Assembly: GCA_965232895.1 (NCBI GenBank) | Contig: OZ247430.1 | Coordinates: forward strand, 4,056,765 to 4,120,764 | Source of the DNA: Bin87 sp965232895 | GTDB taxonomy: Bacteria > Chloroflexota > Dehalococcoidia > Lucifugimonadales > UBA3495 | Direction: 5' to 3' | DNA length: 64,000 nt | Shown here: in pieces, positions 23,761 to 31,655 of the stretch | How positions within the stretch are numbered: the stretch's first letter is position 1 | Layout: each line of letters begins with the position of its first letter | Program-made: the position numbers and the translations under genes | Notes under the pieces: model-generated | Databases searched by the model: none | What the model was told of the DNA's origin: nothing | The model's input: the letters and a program-made list of their open reading frames with translations, nothing else

Positions 23761-24588
23761 ATGCAGACCGTCCGCACCCTTGGATACGACCCGTTCGTGT
23801 CGCCAGTTCGGATGCCACGCCCGTCTGCGATAAGCGCGCGCTGGCGCGACGTTGCGATCCTGTCCTGGCCGATTGGCGACGATCACCTGGCTCCCTTTCT
23901 CCCCAATGGCCTGGTTCCGGATCGTTGGGACGGCGAGGCATACATCAGCCTCGTGTGCCTTTTCGTTGAAAACTTGCGTGCCATGGGATTGCCGGTTTGG
24001 CCTCGTAAATTCGTGGAGATCAACCTGAGGTTCTACGTGCGACCCGTCCACGGCAGTGACAGCCAGAGGGGCGTGGTGTTCCTGAAACAATTGGTGCCTC
24101 ACCCACTGGTCGCCCTGGGCGCCCGCTACCTTTTCCGGGAACCGATGTCGGTGGCGCCGACGGGGATGTCGCACGGATTTGCGCCGGTGGCGCCACGCAA
24201 CGACGATTTCCCGCGACGGTTGCACTACCGATGGCGCAACCACGGCCGCGACGAAGGCCTCCAACTCACCAGCAGCGGCTCCGCTTACCGTGCGCAGCCC
24301 GGCTCATTGGACGATTTCCTCACCGCCCGCTACCGAGGCTACAACGGGCAATCCGGCGGCCGGGTCAGATCGTATCGTATTTCCAGAGACTCCTGGTGGT
24401 TGTTGCCGGTGACGGACTACGAATTGGAATGTGACGCCCGCTCCCTGTACGGCGTCCGGTTCGGGGATGTGATGTCAGAACCACCGGCCTCCGCGCTCTT
24501 GGCTACGGGCTCAGACGCCCATGTTCACTGGCCGTCCACCTTCACTGACCAAGCGACAGGCACTCACCAAGCCAAAGGACCCGCCTAA
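23761..24588 (+). CDS. DUF2071 (YqjF-like) protein
   Basis: 275 aa. The DUF2071 pattern, related in fold to acetoacetate decarboxylase, is visible: 'ARWRDVAILSWPIGDDHLAP', 'GLVPDRWDGEAYISLV', 'FVEINLRFYVRP' and a Trp/Tyr-rich second half ('SYRISRDSWWLLPVTDYELE'). No catalytic function has been established for the family. Either ATG 23761 or ATG 23812 could be the start; the conserved region begins after the second, so the first ~17 residues are uncertain. It ends 6 nt before the promoter of the selenoprotein operon. Confidence 0.75.
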   Translation: MQTVRTLGYDPFVSPVRMPRPSAISARWRDVAILSWPIGDDHLAPFLPNGLVPDRWDGEAYISLVCLFVENLRAMGLPVWPRKFVEINLRFYVRPVHGSDSQRGVVFLKQLVPHPLVALGARYLFREPMSVAPTGMSHGFAPVAPRNDDFPRRLHYRWRNHGRDEGLQLTSSGSAYRAQPGSLDDFLTARYRGYNGQSGGRVRSYRISRDSWWLLPVTDYELECDARSLYGVRFGDVMSEPPASALLATGSDAHVHWPSTFTDQATGTHQAKGPA

Positions 24589-24593
24589 CCCAG

Positions 24594-24623
24594 TTGAGAT
24601 AGTTGATCGGCGGTTGTTAGAAT
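24594..24623 (+). promoter_or_regulatory. Promoter of the UGSC selenoprotein operon
   Basis: TTGAGA (24594-24599), 18-bp spacer ending in TGT, then TAGAAT (24618-24623): a full -35 plus extended -10. Start predicted near 24630, leader ~45 nt. Confidence 0.55.
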
Positions 24624-24675
24624 GCGCCTACGCAGGCCGATCTCACGAAACATGGACCGGCCAGGAAGAATGTGA

Positions 24676-25713
24676 GTGGTTGAAGCATCGCCCCGAGCGG
24701 CCGTACATACGATCCCGGATTCCCTGGACGCGATAGAAGAGTGTTACCGCAGAGGGTGGACTGATGGTCTCCCAGTGGTGCCCCCCACCGCGGACCGCGT
24801 GCAGGCGATGCTGGACGCAGTCAACCTGGAGCCGGGTCACGTTCTCGGCGAGGTCCCGGTCAGGCGCAGGACATTGACTGCCGAACAGGCGGCGGCCAAT
24901 GCGGTCATGGCAGGATGTCTGCCGTCCTACTTCCCCATCGTTCTGGCTACGCTGCGGGTGCTTTTCGAACACGATCCCAATTGCATCCACGAAGTGTCCG
25001 CGGTTACCAACTCCACCGGATTGCTCGTCGCGGTGAACGGTCCGATCCGGCGTCAAATCGACTTGAACTGCACCGACAACCTGTTCAGCCCCGGCCATCG
25101 CGCCAACTCCACCATCGGACGGGCGTTGCGGTTGATCCTCATAAACGTGTTTGAACAGCGGCCGGGCGTGTTGGATCGGGGCTGCATGGGCAGCTTGACC
25201 AAGTTTGGCGTGGTCATCGGTGAAGACGAAGAGAACAGCCCATGGGAACCGTTCCACGTCAACCAGGGATATTCGGCTGAACAGTCCACGGTGACGGTCG
25301 CAACCATCCAGGACCCCTCCATGCACAGCAACCGCTATGGAACCACCGCGGAGAGCCTTCTGGATTCCATCGCGGATGGCATGGCCTCGCACGGGTTGGG
25401 CGCATACTTCGGCCGGGGAATAAAATGGTTCTGGGTCATCGGTTACTGGCATGCCGAGTTATTGGGTCGCCTGGGCTGGAGCCGGCCGGATATGCAAACG
25501 TATCTTTACGAACGCGCCTGGCGATCCACCGGGCAAATGAAAAGGCTCGGCATGGTAAAGGGTGAAGTCCAACCCGGAGACGACGACGAAAGACGCATGT
25601 CCGTGGAGGGACCCGAGGACATCCTGATTATCAAAGCCGGAGGCGACAGCGGCATCTACAGCGAGCTGATTATGAACTACTACGGTGTGCCCGCGGTCAC
25701 CACCGTGATCTAG
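24676..25713 (+). CDS. Conserved partner protein of the UGSC selenoprotein, function unknown
   Basis: 345 aa, GTG start with AGGA 9 nt upstream. I do not recognise a characterised family. Striking conserved-looking blocks: 'GWTDGLPVVPPTADRV' near the N terminus, 'AAANAVMAGCLPSYFPIVLA', 'VNGPIRRQIDLNC', 'RGCMGSLTKFGVVIGEDEEN' and 'GGDSGIYSELIMNYYGVPAV' at the C terminus. Several cysteines lie in these blocks (MAGC, DLNC, RGCMGS), which would suit a redox partner, but this is inference. No signal peptide or membrane span. It is 32 nt upstream of the UGSC gene, shares its promoter and is probably its functional partner. Confidence 0.65.
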   Translation: MVEASPRAAVHTIPDSLDAIEECYRRGWTDGLPVVPPTADRVQAMLDAVNLEPGHVLGEVPVRRRTLTAEQAAANAVMAGCLPSYFPIVLATLRVLFEHDPNCIHEVSAVTNSTGLLVAVNGPIRRQIDLNCTDNLFSPGHRANSTIGRALRLILINVFEQRPGVLDRGCMGSLTKFGVVIGEDEENSPWEPFHVNQGYSAEQSTVTVATIQDPSMHSNRYGTTAESLLDSIADGMASHGLGAYFGRGIKWFWVIGYWHAELLGRLGWSRPDMQTYLYERAWRSTGQMKRLGMVKGEVQPGDDDERRMSVEGPEDILIIKAGGDSGIYSELIMNYYGVPAVTTVI

Positions 25714-25745
25714 CGCCAGCGCACCGATCCCAGAAAGGAGTCTTG

Positions 25746-26303
25746 ATGGCCTCTCAGAACATTCCCACCGTGCAATTGGTAGACCCTACGGGATTCGATC
25801 CCGGGGAGGCCCCGCTGGTCATGGCGGCCCGTCCCATAGACCTCCGTGGCGGGCGACTCGGTCTGTTGGACAATTCCAAGGCCAATGCGGATGCGATCCT
25901 TTGGGCTATTGCGAACGCCCTGAACGATGAGTTTGAGTTTGCCGACATTTTCTACGCCCGGAAACACAGCGCGTCACTGCCGCCCCATCCTCAACTCCTG
26001 GCCGACCTACACCGCAACTCGGATTTCGTTATCGCAGGTGTCGGTGATTGAGGGGGATGCTCGTCGGGCAGTTTGCACGACGGAATTACCTTGGAACGCC
26101 AGGGCATCCCGGCGGCGACCATAATCACGACGGTGTTCGCCAACACCGCCCGCGCGTACACCCGACTCATGGGCGTGCCCGCTTTCCCATATCTCATGTG
26201 TCCGCACCCGATTGGCAACCTCGCCGACGACGGTTTGCAGGAGCGGGCACGCCTGCTGACCCCCGCCGTGCGTAACTTGCTGATCAACGGCGAATTGGCG
26301 TAA
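25746..26303 (+). CDS. UGSC-family selenoprotein with in-frame TGA (Sec102)
   Basis: 185 aa if TGA 26049-26051 is read as selenocysteine. A strong ribosome site (AAGGAG, 5 nt spacing) precedes ATG 25746. The frame is open on both sides of the TGA: upstream ends 'SDFVIAGVGD', and downstream continues 'GGCSSGSLHDGITLERQGIP' and 'FPYLMCPHPIGNLADDG' to TAA at 26301. This is the layout of the UGSC family, in which Sec or Cys, two small residues and Cys form a redox motif followed by S-x-H-D and E-x-x-G-I-P; here it reads Sec102-Gly-Gly-Cys105. A SECIS-like hairpin follows. The protein is probably a cytoplasmic thiol/selenol oxidoreductase of unknown substrate. An ordinary annotation would split it into a 101-aa fragment and a remnant. 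sel genes are not in the window. Confidence 0.85.
26061..26083 (+). promoter_or_regulatory. Putative bacterial SECIS element
   Basis: Hairpin inside the coding frame, 9 nt after the TGA. Lower stem: tcgtcg (26061-26066) with cgacgg (26078-26083), one U-G pair. A G-A mismatch follows, then two G-C pairs, then loop AGUUU (26070-26074) with G as the second loop base, 20 nt from the TGA. This fits the known bacterial SECIS rules: a short stem, a G in the first two loop positions, and ~16-37 nt from the UGA. Confidence 0.65.
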
Positions 26304-26335
26304 CCCCAACCTGGACGACCGCAATTCGGTGACCC

Positions 26336-28228
26336 ATGGCAGGCATTGGTGACATTTTCCGCAGGTTTTCGCGCCGCTCGCGGGCGCCGGACCCGGACCC
26401 GGCGGAAACACGCGAAGCCGCGCCCGCGGAATCTTACGAGGCGGCGCCGGAAGTAGCGTATCGGGCCACGCCGGCGGAAACGTACGAAGCGCCGCCGGAT
26501 ACGACGTATTCCGATGTTCCCGACTTGACCACGCGGGATCAGCCGCCATGGGAGGGGAGGGACGAAACGCCTCTGCCGGCGGCCTCACCGGAGTTGGAAG
26601 AAATCCGGTTCTCGCCGCCCGTTGAACCGGTATCGTCTCAAGCGGCCTTTGAAGACCAGCCCCCCCGCGAAACGCTGGTCCCGCCTTCGTTTGACCGCCA
26701 GGAGAGTTTTGCCGCAACCCCGCGCGATGACAGCAATATCGGGGTGCTGGAACCCTCAATTGTCGAGGTCGCGGACGACGACGCCCTGACCGAAGATCCT
26801 CTGGCGTTGGTGTGCCCCTATTGTGGCGCGGAGGACCAGCGGGTCGGTTCCCGGTGTGCCAATGAGCGCTGTAACCGGGTGATCGTGCGGATACCGCCCT
26901 GGGCGCAACATCGTCGTCACAATTGGTTCGCGCGGCGTTTTTCGTGGCGCCGGATCGTCGCTGCTTGCATCATCGCACTGCTGATCGTGTTCGTGATCTG
27001 GGTCAATTATCCCTTTGCTCCCGATCCCGTGGTGCTGTTCAAAAGGACCCAAAGCCAGTTGACAATTGACGCTGGGCCCGGGTCGTGGACGGGCGTAGGG
27101 AGAGACCTACGGCACAGCCGCCGGGTGGATATTGGCCCGCCACCCCCCACCGGTCAGATCCGCTACTGGAACTTTGACGTGCCCGGCGACCCATTGCTGT
27201 CCGAACCTGTAGCACAGGACACGCACGTTTACATCGGCTCGTCAGATGGCATGTACGCGTTGTCCCACGCAGATTTGTCGTTTATCGAAAAGTGGGAGGG
27301 AAAGACGCCGGGCAGGGTCACCTCCGGAGCCGCGGTGATCGGTTTGTACCTGTTCTTCGGAAGTACCGATCATACCGTGAGTTCGTGGAACGCCTTCGAC
27401 GGGCAGGTGCGCTGGAGCTTCCCCACCGCCGACACGGTTGAAACCGCTCCGGTGGTTTCAGATGGTCTGGTGTACGTGAGCTCGGGGGAAAGCTGGTTCT
27501 ACGCCCTTGATGCCCACACCGGCGCACTGATCTGGAAAAAGCAGCTGGACAGCAACGCCAGTAACGCCGCCACCATCCATGAGGGTAAGTTGCTGATTGG
27601 CGACGAAAAGGGCGTGTTCTACATTCTGTCCGCCCGTACCGGCCAGGAATGGTTCCGATTCCGGACCCCGCGGGCCATTTCCGGTTCGCCGGTGGTGTCG
27701 GAAGATGGGGAACGCGCGTATTTCGCTGCAGGAGGCCAGTTGTACGCGGTTGAAGCCACTCTCCGTGAGATTCCGGGGCTTTACCAGTTCAAGCAATTGT
27801 GGGCCCAGCTATGGCTCTGGCAGGTTCCCGGAGTACCGCGTCCCAAGGGCCAACAGGGGGGACTGTGGCGGTTCACGCCGGAAAACCCACTGCAGGGCGT
27901 GAAGAGCAGCCCCGCCCTGGTGGACGAAGATGGTGGCGGCACTTTGTACGTCGGAGGGCACGACAACAACGTCTATGCTCTGGATGCCATCAGCGGCGAT
28001 CTCCTGTGGACCTTTCGCACGGCAGACGCGATCTGGGCCTCGCCTCTCGTAATCAAGGATCACCTGATAGTTGGCGACGAGTCAGGAGCGCTGTATTCGC
28101 TGGATCGTTTGACCGGCCGGGAAAACTGGAGCATAAACCTCGGAGCGCCCATTTATATCCCTCCGATAGTCAGCAACGGGCTGCTGATCGTCCGGACCGC
28201 AGACGGCAACGTGTACGGCATCGAATAG
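26336..28228 (+). CDS. Membrane-anchored PQQ-type beta-propeller protein with zinc ribbon
   Basis: 630 aa. Layout: residues ~1-155 are low-complexity, rich in Ala/Pro/Glu with loose repeats (EAAPAESYEAAPEVAYRATP); ~158-185 is a zinc ribbon ('CPYCGAED' ... 'CANERCNRV'); ~204-222 is one transmembrane helix ('IVAACIIALLIVFVIWV'); the rest is an outer-face beta-propeller of PQQ/BamB-like repeats, e.g. 'GSSDGMYALSHADL', 'VYVSSGESWFYALDAHTGAL', 'LYVGGHDNNVYALDAISGDL', 'GDESGALYSLDRLTG'. Repeats of this kind are structural; no enzyme residues are evident. So a cytoplasmic zinc ribbon is linked to an extracytoplasmic propeller, which suggests scaffolding or signalling, not a dehydrogenase. It ends before a bidirectional terminator. 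Confidence 0.85.
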   Translation: MAGIGDIFRRFSRRSRAPDPDPAETREAAPAESYEAAPEVAYRATPAETYEAPPDTTYSDVPDLTTRDQPPWEGRDETPLPAASPELEEIRFSPPVEPVSSQAAFEDQPPRETLVPPSFDRQESFAATPRDDSNIGVLEPSIVEVADDDALTEDPLALVCPYCGAEDQRVGSRCANERCNRVIVRIPPWAQHRRHNWFARRFSWRRIVAACIIALLIVFVIWVNYPFAPDPVVLFKRTQSQLTIDAGPGSWTGVGRDLRHSRRVDIGPPPPTGQIRYWNFDVPGDPLLSEPVAQDTHVYIGSSDGMYALSHADLSFIEKWEGKTPGRVTSGAAVIGLYLFFGSTDHTVSSWNAFDGQVRWSFPTADTVETAPVVSDGLVYVSSGESWFYALDAHTGALIWKKQLDSNASNAATIHEGKLLIGDEKGVFYILSARTGQEWFRFRTPRAISGSPVVSEDGERAYFAAGGQLYAVEATLREIPGLYQFKQLWAQLWLWQVPGVPRPKGQQGGLWRFTPENPLQGVKSSPALVDEDGGGTLYVGGHDNNVYALDAISGDLLWTFRTADAIWASPLVIKDHLIVGDESGALYSLDRLTGRENWSINLGAPIYIPPIVSNGLLIVRTADGNVYGIE

Positions 28229-28248
28229 GGCTCGGTGGATCGGGACCA

Positions 28249-28289
28249 AGAAAACGCCCCTGGCCTCAATCCGGCCAGGGGCGTTTTCT
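28249..28289. terminator. Bidirectional terminator between the propeller gene and the oligopeptide ABC operon
   Basis: A perfect 17-bp stem (agaaaacgcccctggcc 28249-28265 with its complement 28273-28289) with a 7-nt loop. A-rich and T-rich ends let it stop both convergent transcripts. Confidence 0.9.
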
Positions 28290-28310
28290 GTAAGATTAGA
28301 GCGCGGTTCG

Positions 28311-29291
28311 TCAGTACAGGTGGCACGAAACCCGGTGGCCCGGGGACACCTCTTTTTCGACCGGCGCCTCTTCCGAGCACTGGGGCATCGCAAACGGGCA
28401 GCGCGGGTGGAACCGGCATCCGCTTGGCGGGTTGATCGGGGATGGAACCTCGCCCTGGAGGACGATGTCTTCCCGGATCAGGTCCGGATGTGAAGGCAGG
28501 GCCGCGGAGAAAAGCGCCTTCGTGTAGGGGTGCAGCGCGTTGCCGTACAGCTCCTCGGTTTCGGCGTACTCCACGATCTGCCCGAGGTACATCACCGCCG
28601 TCTGGTGCGCCATGTACCGCACCGTCGCCAGGTTGTGAGCAATGAGCAGGAAGCTGACGTTGTATTGTTCCTGAAGGTCTTTCAGCAGGTTCATCACCTG
28701 CGCCCTGATGGACACGTCAAGCGCGGAAACCGGCTCGTCCAGGACTATCAGCTTTGGGTAGGACACCAGAGCGGAAGCGACGGCGATCCTTTGCCTTTGT
28801 CCGCCGCTGAACTCGTGCGGGTAGTTGTTGGCTTGCTGTGAGTGCAACCCGACCTGCGCCAGCACCTCGGAGACGCGTTCGTTCTTCTCCTGCGTGGTCA
28901 CGTTGCGGTTGACCACCAGCGGCTCGGAAACGATGTCGCGCACCCGCATCCGGGGGCTCAACGATGACCACGGGTCCTGGAAAACCGCCTGCACAGTGGT
29001 GCGGTATTCCTGGAGCTGGGAGCCGCGGAAAGTGTTTATGTCCTCGCCATCAAGGAGGATTTCCCCTTCAGTGGGGGTTTCCAAACGCAGCAGAAGCTTG
29101 CTGGTGGTGGTTTTCCCGCAACCCGATTCGCCGACCAGTCCAAGGGTTTCCCCCTGTTTGATGTTGAAGGAAATCCCGTCCACGGCCTGCACGTAGCCGA
29201 TGGTCTTCATTAAGATGAGACCTTTGGTGACCGGAAAATACTTCTTCAGGCCGTTGACTTCCAGAAGATTATTGTCAGTAGCGACTGCCAT
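28311..29291 (-). CDS. Oligopeptide/dipeptide ABC transporter ATP-binding protein (OppF-type)
   Basis: 326 aa. Walker A 'GLVGESGCGKTTTSK', signature 'EFSGGQRQRIAVASALV', Walker B 'LIVLDEPVSALD', and the OppF/DppF C-terminal extension 'SGCRFHPRCPFAMPQC' that carries the Cys cluster of this subfamily. It is the last gene of the importer operon and would pair with the OppD-type subunit (29345) to power uptake. ATG 29291 was chosen as GAGGAGG lies upstream and the family begins at 'LLEVNGLKKYFPV'. Confidence 0.93.
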   Translation of the reverse strand: MAVATDNNLLEVNGLKKYFPVTKGLILMKTIGYVQAVDGISFNIKQGETLGLVGESGCGKTTTSKLLLRLETPTEGEILLDGEDINTFRGSQLQEYRTTVQAVFQDPWSSLSPRMRVRDIVSEPLVVNRNVTTQEKNERVSEVLAQVGLHSQQANNYPHEFSGGQRQRIAVASALVSYPKLIVLDEPVSALDVSIRAQVMNLLKDLQEQYNVSFLLIAHNLATVRYMAHQTAVMYLGQIVEYAETEELYGNALHPYTKALFSAALPSHPDLIREDIVLQGEVPSPINPPSGCRFHPRCPFAMPQCSEEAPVEKEVSPGHRVSCHLY

Positions 29292-29344
29292 CGTGGTCGG
29301 GACCTCCTCTCCAGGGGTTTGCTGAATGCGGTGGTGCGCGTAGT

Positions 29345-30388
29345 CTAGCCGGTCGTCCCGGTCGGTGCCACGTATTCTGCTATGGGCGTTCCGTCCCAAT
29401 CAGGATGCAGAGCCCAGCAGTCCGCGTGATGCGCCTCCGCGATTTGGATGGATGTGGGATATGTCTCAAGACACCGGTCGGAGGCGTAGGGGCAACGCGG
29501 CGCGAATCGGCAACCCTCCGGCAAGTTGGACAACAGCGGCGGCTGACCTTCAATCGAATACAGCCGGTCCACCCGTTCCTCCAGCTTGGGCACGGAATTG
29601 ATCAACGCCTGAGTATAGGGGTGCGCCGGGCGGCTGAAGATGTCGCGCACGTCCCCCTGCTCGATGATTCGGCCGGCGTACATCACGGCCACGCGGTCGC
29701 ACATGCGGGCCACGACGCCGAAGTCGTGCGTGATGAAGATGATCGCCAGTCCGGTCTCAGCCTGGATTTCCTTGAGTAGCCGGAGGTACTGCAGCTGGAT
29801 TGTCACGTCCAGCGCGGTGGTCGGCTCGTCGGCGATGATGATGCCGGGCTCGCACGACATGGCGATCGCGCCCACGACGCGCTGCTTCATGCCACCCGAC
29901 ATCTGGTGCGGGTAGTCGTCCAGCCGACGTTCCGGCGCGGCTACGTTCACCTTCCGCAAAGCGTCCACTGCCCGGCCCAGCATCGAGCTCTTGTTCTCTC
30001 TGTGGGCGATGCCCAGGGCCTCGCGCAACTGGTTGCCGATGGTGAACACCGGATTGAGCGAGGTCTGCGGGTCCTGTAGGATCATCGAAATCTGCCGGCC
30101 GCGAACGTCGCGCATCTCGTCTTCGCTTTTCTGCAGGATGTCCTCACCGTTGAGGACTATCTCCCCTTCCACGATACGCCCGGCCGGCCGCGGAACCAAA
30201 CGCAACAGCGACAACGCCGTCATCGTCTTGCCGCAACCCGATTCGCCCACGATGCCCAGGGTCTCGCCCTTCTTCAGATCGAAGGAGATCCCGTCAACAG
30301 CCTTGACGGTCGCCGCCCGTGTGAAGATGTAAGTCTTGAGGTTGTTAACCTCGAGGATGGTATCCGTGGCAGTTTGTACAGCGGTCAT
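29345..30388 (-). CDS. Oligopeptide/dipeptide ABC transporter ATP-binding protein (OppD-type)
   Basis: 347 aa. Walker A 'GIVGESGCGKTMTALS', signature 'QMSGGMKQRVVGAIAM', Walker B 'GIIIADEPTTALD', and the C-terminal 'EGCRFAPRCPYASDRC' cluster. The order with OppF is the usual OppD-OppF pair. A 163-nt gap separates it from the OppC-type permease; a TATAAT on the minus strand at 30510-30515 inside that gap could be an internal promoter, but no -35 was found. Confidence 0.93.
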   Translation of the reverse strand: MTAVQTATDTILEVNNLKTYIFTRAATVKAVDGISFDLKKGETLGIVGESGCGKTMTALSLLRLVPRPAGRIVEGEIVLNGEDILQKSEDEMRDVRGRQISMILQDPQTSLNPVFTIGNQLREALGIAHRENKSSMLGRAVDALRKVNVAAPERRLDDYPHQMSGGMKQRVVGAIAMSCEPGIIIADEPTTALDVTIQLQYLRLLKEIQAETGLAIIFITHDFGVVARMCDRVAVMYAGRIIEQGDVRDIFSRPAHPYTQALINSVPKLEERVDRLYSIEGQPPLLSNLPEGCRFAPRCPYASDRCLETYPTSIQIAEAHHADCWALHPDWDGTPIAEYVAPTGTTG

Positions 30389-30551
30389 GTCAGCATTCCC
30401 CTGTGGTTGGGTCTCTTGGGCCTCTAATCAGGCGCGCCTGGCGTTTCGGGAAAGTGTCGCGGTGGTTCTTGGCGTCAGCCTTTCAAGTTGTCCACCAGCA
30501 TCAGGGGCGATTATAGCGCGTTGGCGGCGCGATGTGGCTGATTTTGATGCC

Positions 30552-31637
30552 TTATACGTTCCTCAGTTTGGGGTCCAGTCGATCCCGAAGCCAGTCGCCC
30601 AGCAGGTTCATGGACAGTACGGTCAGCACAATGGACAGGCACGGGAACAGGAAGATCCACCAGGAACTGGTGATCACCTCGCGGCCGTCGGCCGCCATCA
30701 ATCCCCAAGCCGGCTGCGGACGAGGAATGCCTGCTCCCAGGAAGCTCAGGGTCGCTTCCAGTATGATCACGTGGCCCACTTCCAGCGTGGCCAGCACGAT
30801 CACCGTATTGAAGACATTGGGAAAGATATGGCGCAACATGATCCTCAGGTTGGACGCTCCCGCCACCCGGGCGCGATCAATGAAATCACGTTCCTTGATT
30901 GCCAGCGCCTCGCCGCGGACGACTCGCGCGTATCGGGCCCACAGCAGCAGGGCAATGACGATCACCACGGTGCTGAACCCGGAACCTATCGCCACCACCA
31001 GCGTCAGCGCCAGCAGGATTGAAGGAAACGCCAGCTTGATGTCCACGATGCGCATCAGAACGGCATCCACCATTCCTCCGCGAAATGCCGCGAGCATTCC
31101 CAGTCCGGTTCCCAGGAAACCGCCCAGCAGGATGGCCAGAGCGGAGACGGCAAGTGAAATCCGGGCTCCGTGCATCAGCCGGCTGAGCACGTCCCGGCCT
31201 TGCTTGTCGGTGCCGAACGGATACTCCCAGCTGCCGCCCTTCTCGATGCGGACCATGGTTTCACCGATGTCCGGCTCCCCGTTGCCATTGGCGTCGATCA
31301 AGATGCTGACTTCGTTGCTCAGGTTGCGCCGGGCGTTGTTGATGCTGACCTCGTTGTTTTCACGGGCCCGCTGGACGATAACGCGTTCAGTCTGCCGCTC
31401 CGGAACCCAGGCGGGAGGTTCCAGCACCCGGTCAAGATCGCCCAGCGTATGATCGTGCTGGGCCAGCGCGTCGGCGAATATCGCCGGCACCACCAGCAGG
31501 AAAACCAGGACGAACATGGGTACGATTGGGATGCGACGGATTTCCCCCCATGCTTTTCCGATGGAAAGTCCGTCGGTTGCCGTCGTGGTTTGGGCCCCTT
31601 CGGCCGGGCCTCCGGGAGTTGTTGCCTGAACAGCCAT
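30552..31637 (-). CDS. Oligopeptide ABC transporter permease (OppC-type) with enlarged external loop
   Basis: 361 aa against ~300 for most OppC/DppC. One membrane segment near residues 38-60 ('FVLVFLLVVPAIFADAL') is followed by a long hydrophilic stretch (~65-140), then 'YPFGTDKQGRDVLSRLMHG' and the usual five-helix permease core with the EAA-type loop 'VRGEALAIKERDFIDRARVAGAS'. Within the extra stretch, residues 115-126 read DANGNGEPDIGE, an EF-hand-like calcium loop (D1, N3, N5, G6, D9, E12). The segment faces outside, where it may contact the binding protein; calcium binding is inference. Confidence 0.92.
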   Translation of the reverse strand: MAVQATTPGGPAEGAQTTTATDGLSIGKAWGEIRRIPIVPMFVLVFLLVVPAIFADALAQHDHTLGDLDRVLEPPAWVPERQTERVIVQRARENNEVSINNARRNLSNEVSILIDANGNGEPDIGETMVRIEKGGSWEYPFGTDKQGRDVLSRLMHGARISLAVSALAILLGGFLGTGLGMLAAFRGGMVDAVLMRIVDIKLAFPSILLALTLVVAIGSGFSTVVIVIALLLWARYARVVRGEALAIKERDFIDRARVAGASNLRIMLRHIFPNVFNTVIVLATLEVGHVIILEATLSFLGAGIPRPQPAWGLMAADGREVITSSWWIFLFPCLSIVLTVLSMNLLGDWLRDRLDPKLRNV

Positions 31638-31655
31638 ATCAATTCCTCCCGGCGT

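Noticed and set aside
25746..26051. TGA in the UGSC gene as a simple nonsense mutation
   Set aside because: The TGA sits at the family's Sec/Cys position, the downstream frame is conserved and a SECIS-like hairpin follows; a random stop would be unlikely to fit all three.
26007..26759. 250-codon minus-strand frame across the selenoprotein 3' part
   Set aside because: It opposes the clearly coding UGSC continuation and the start of the propeller gene.
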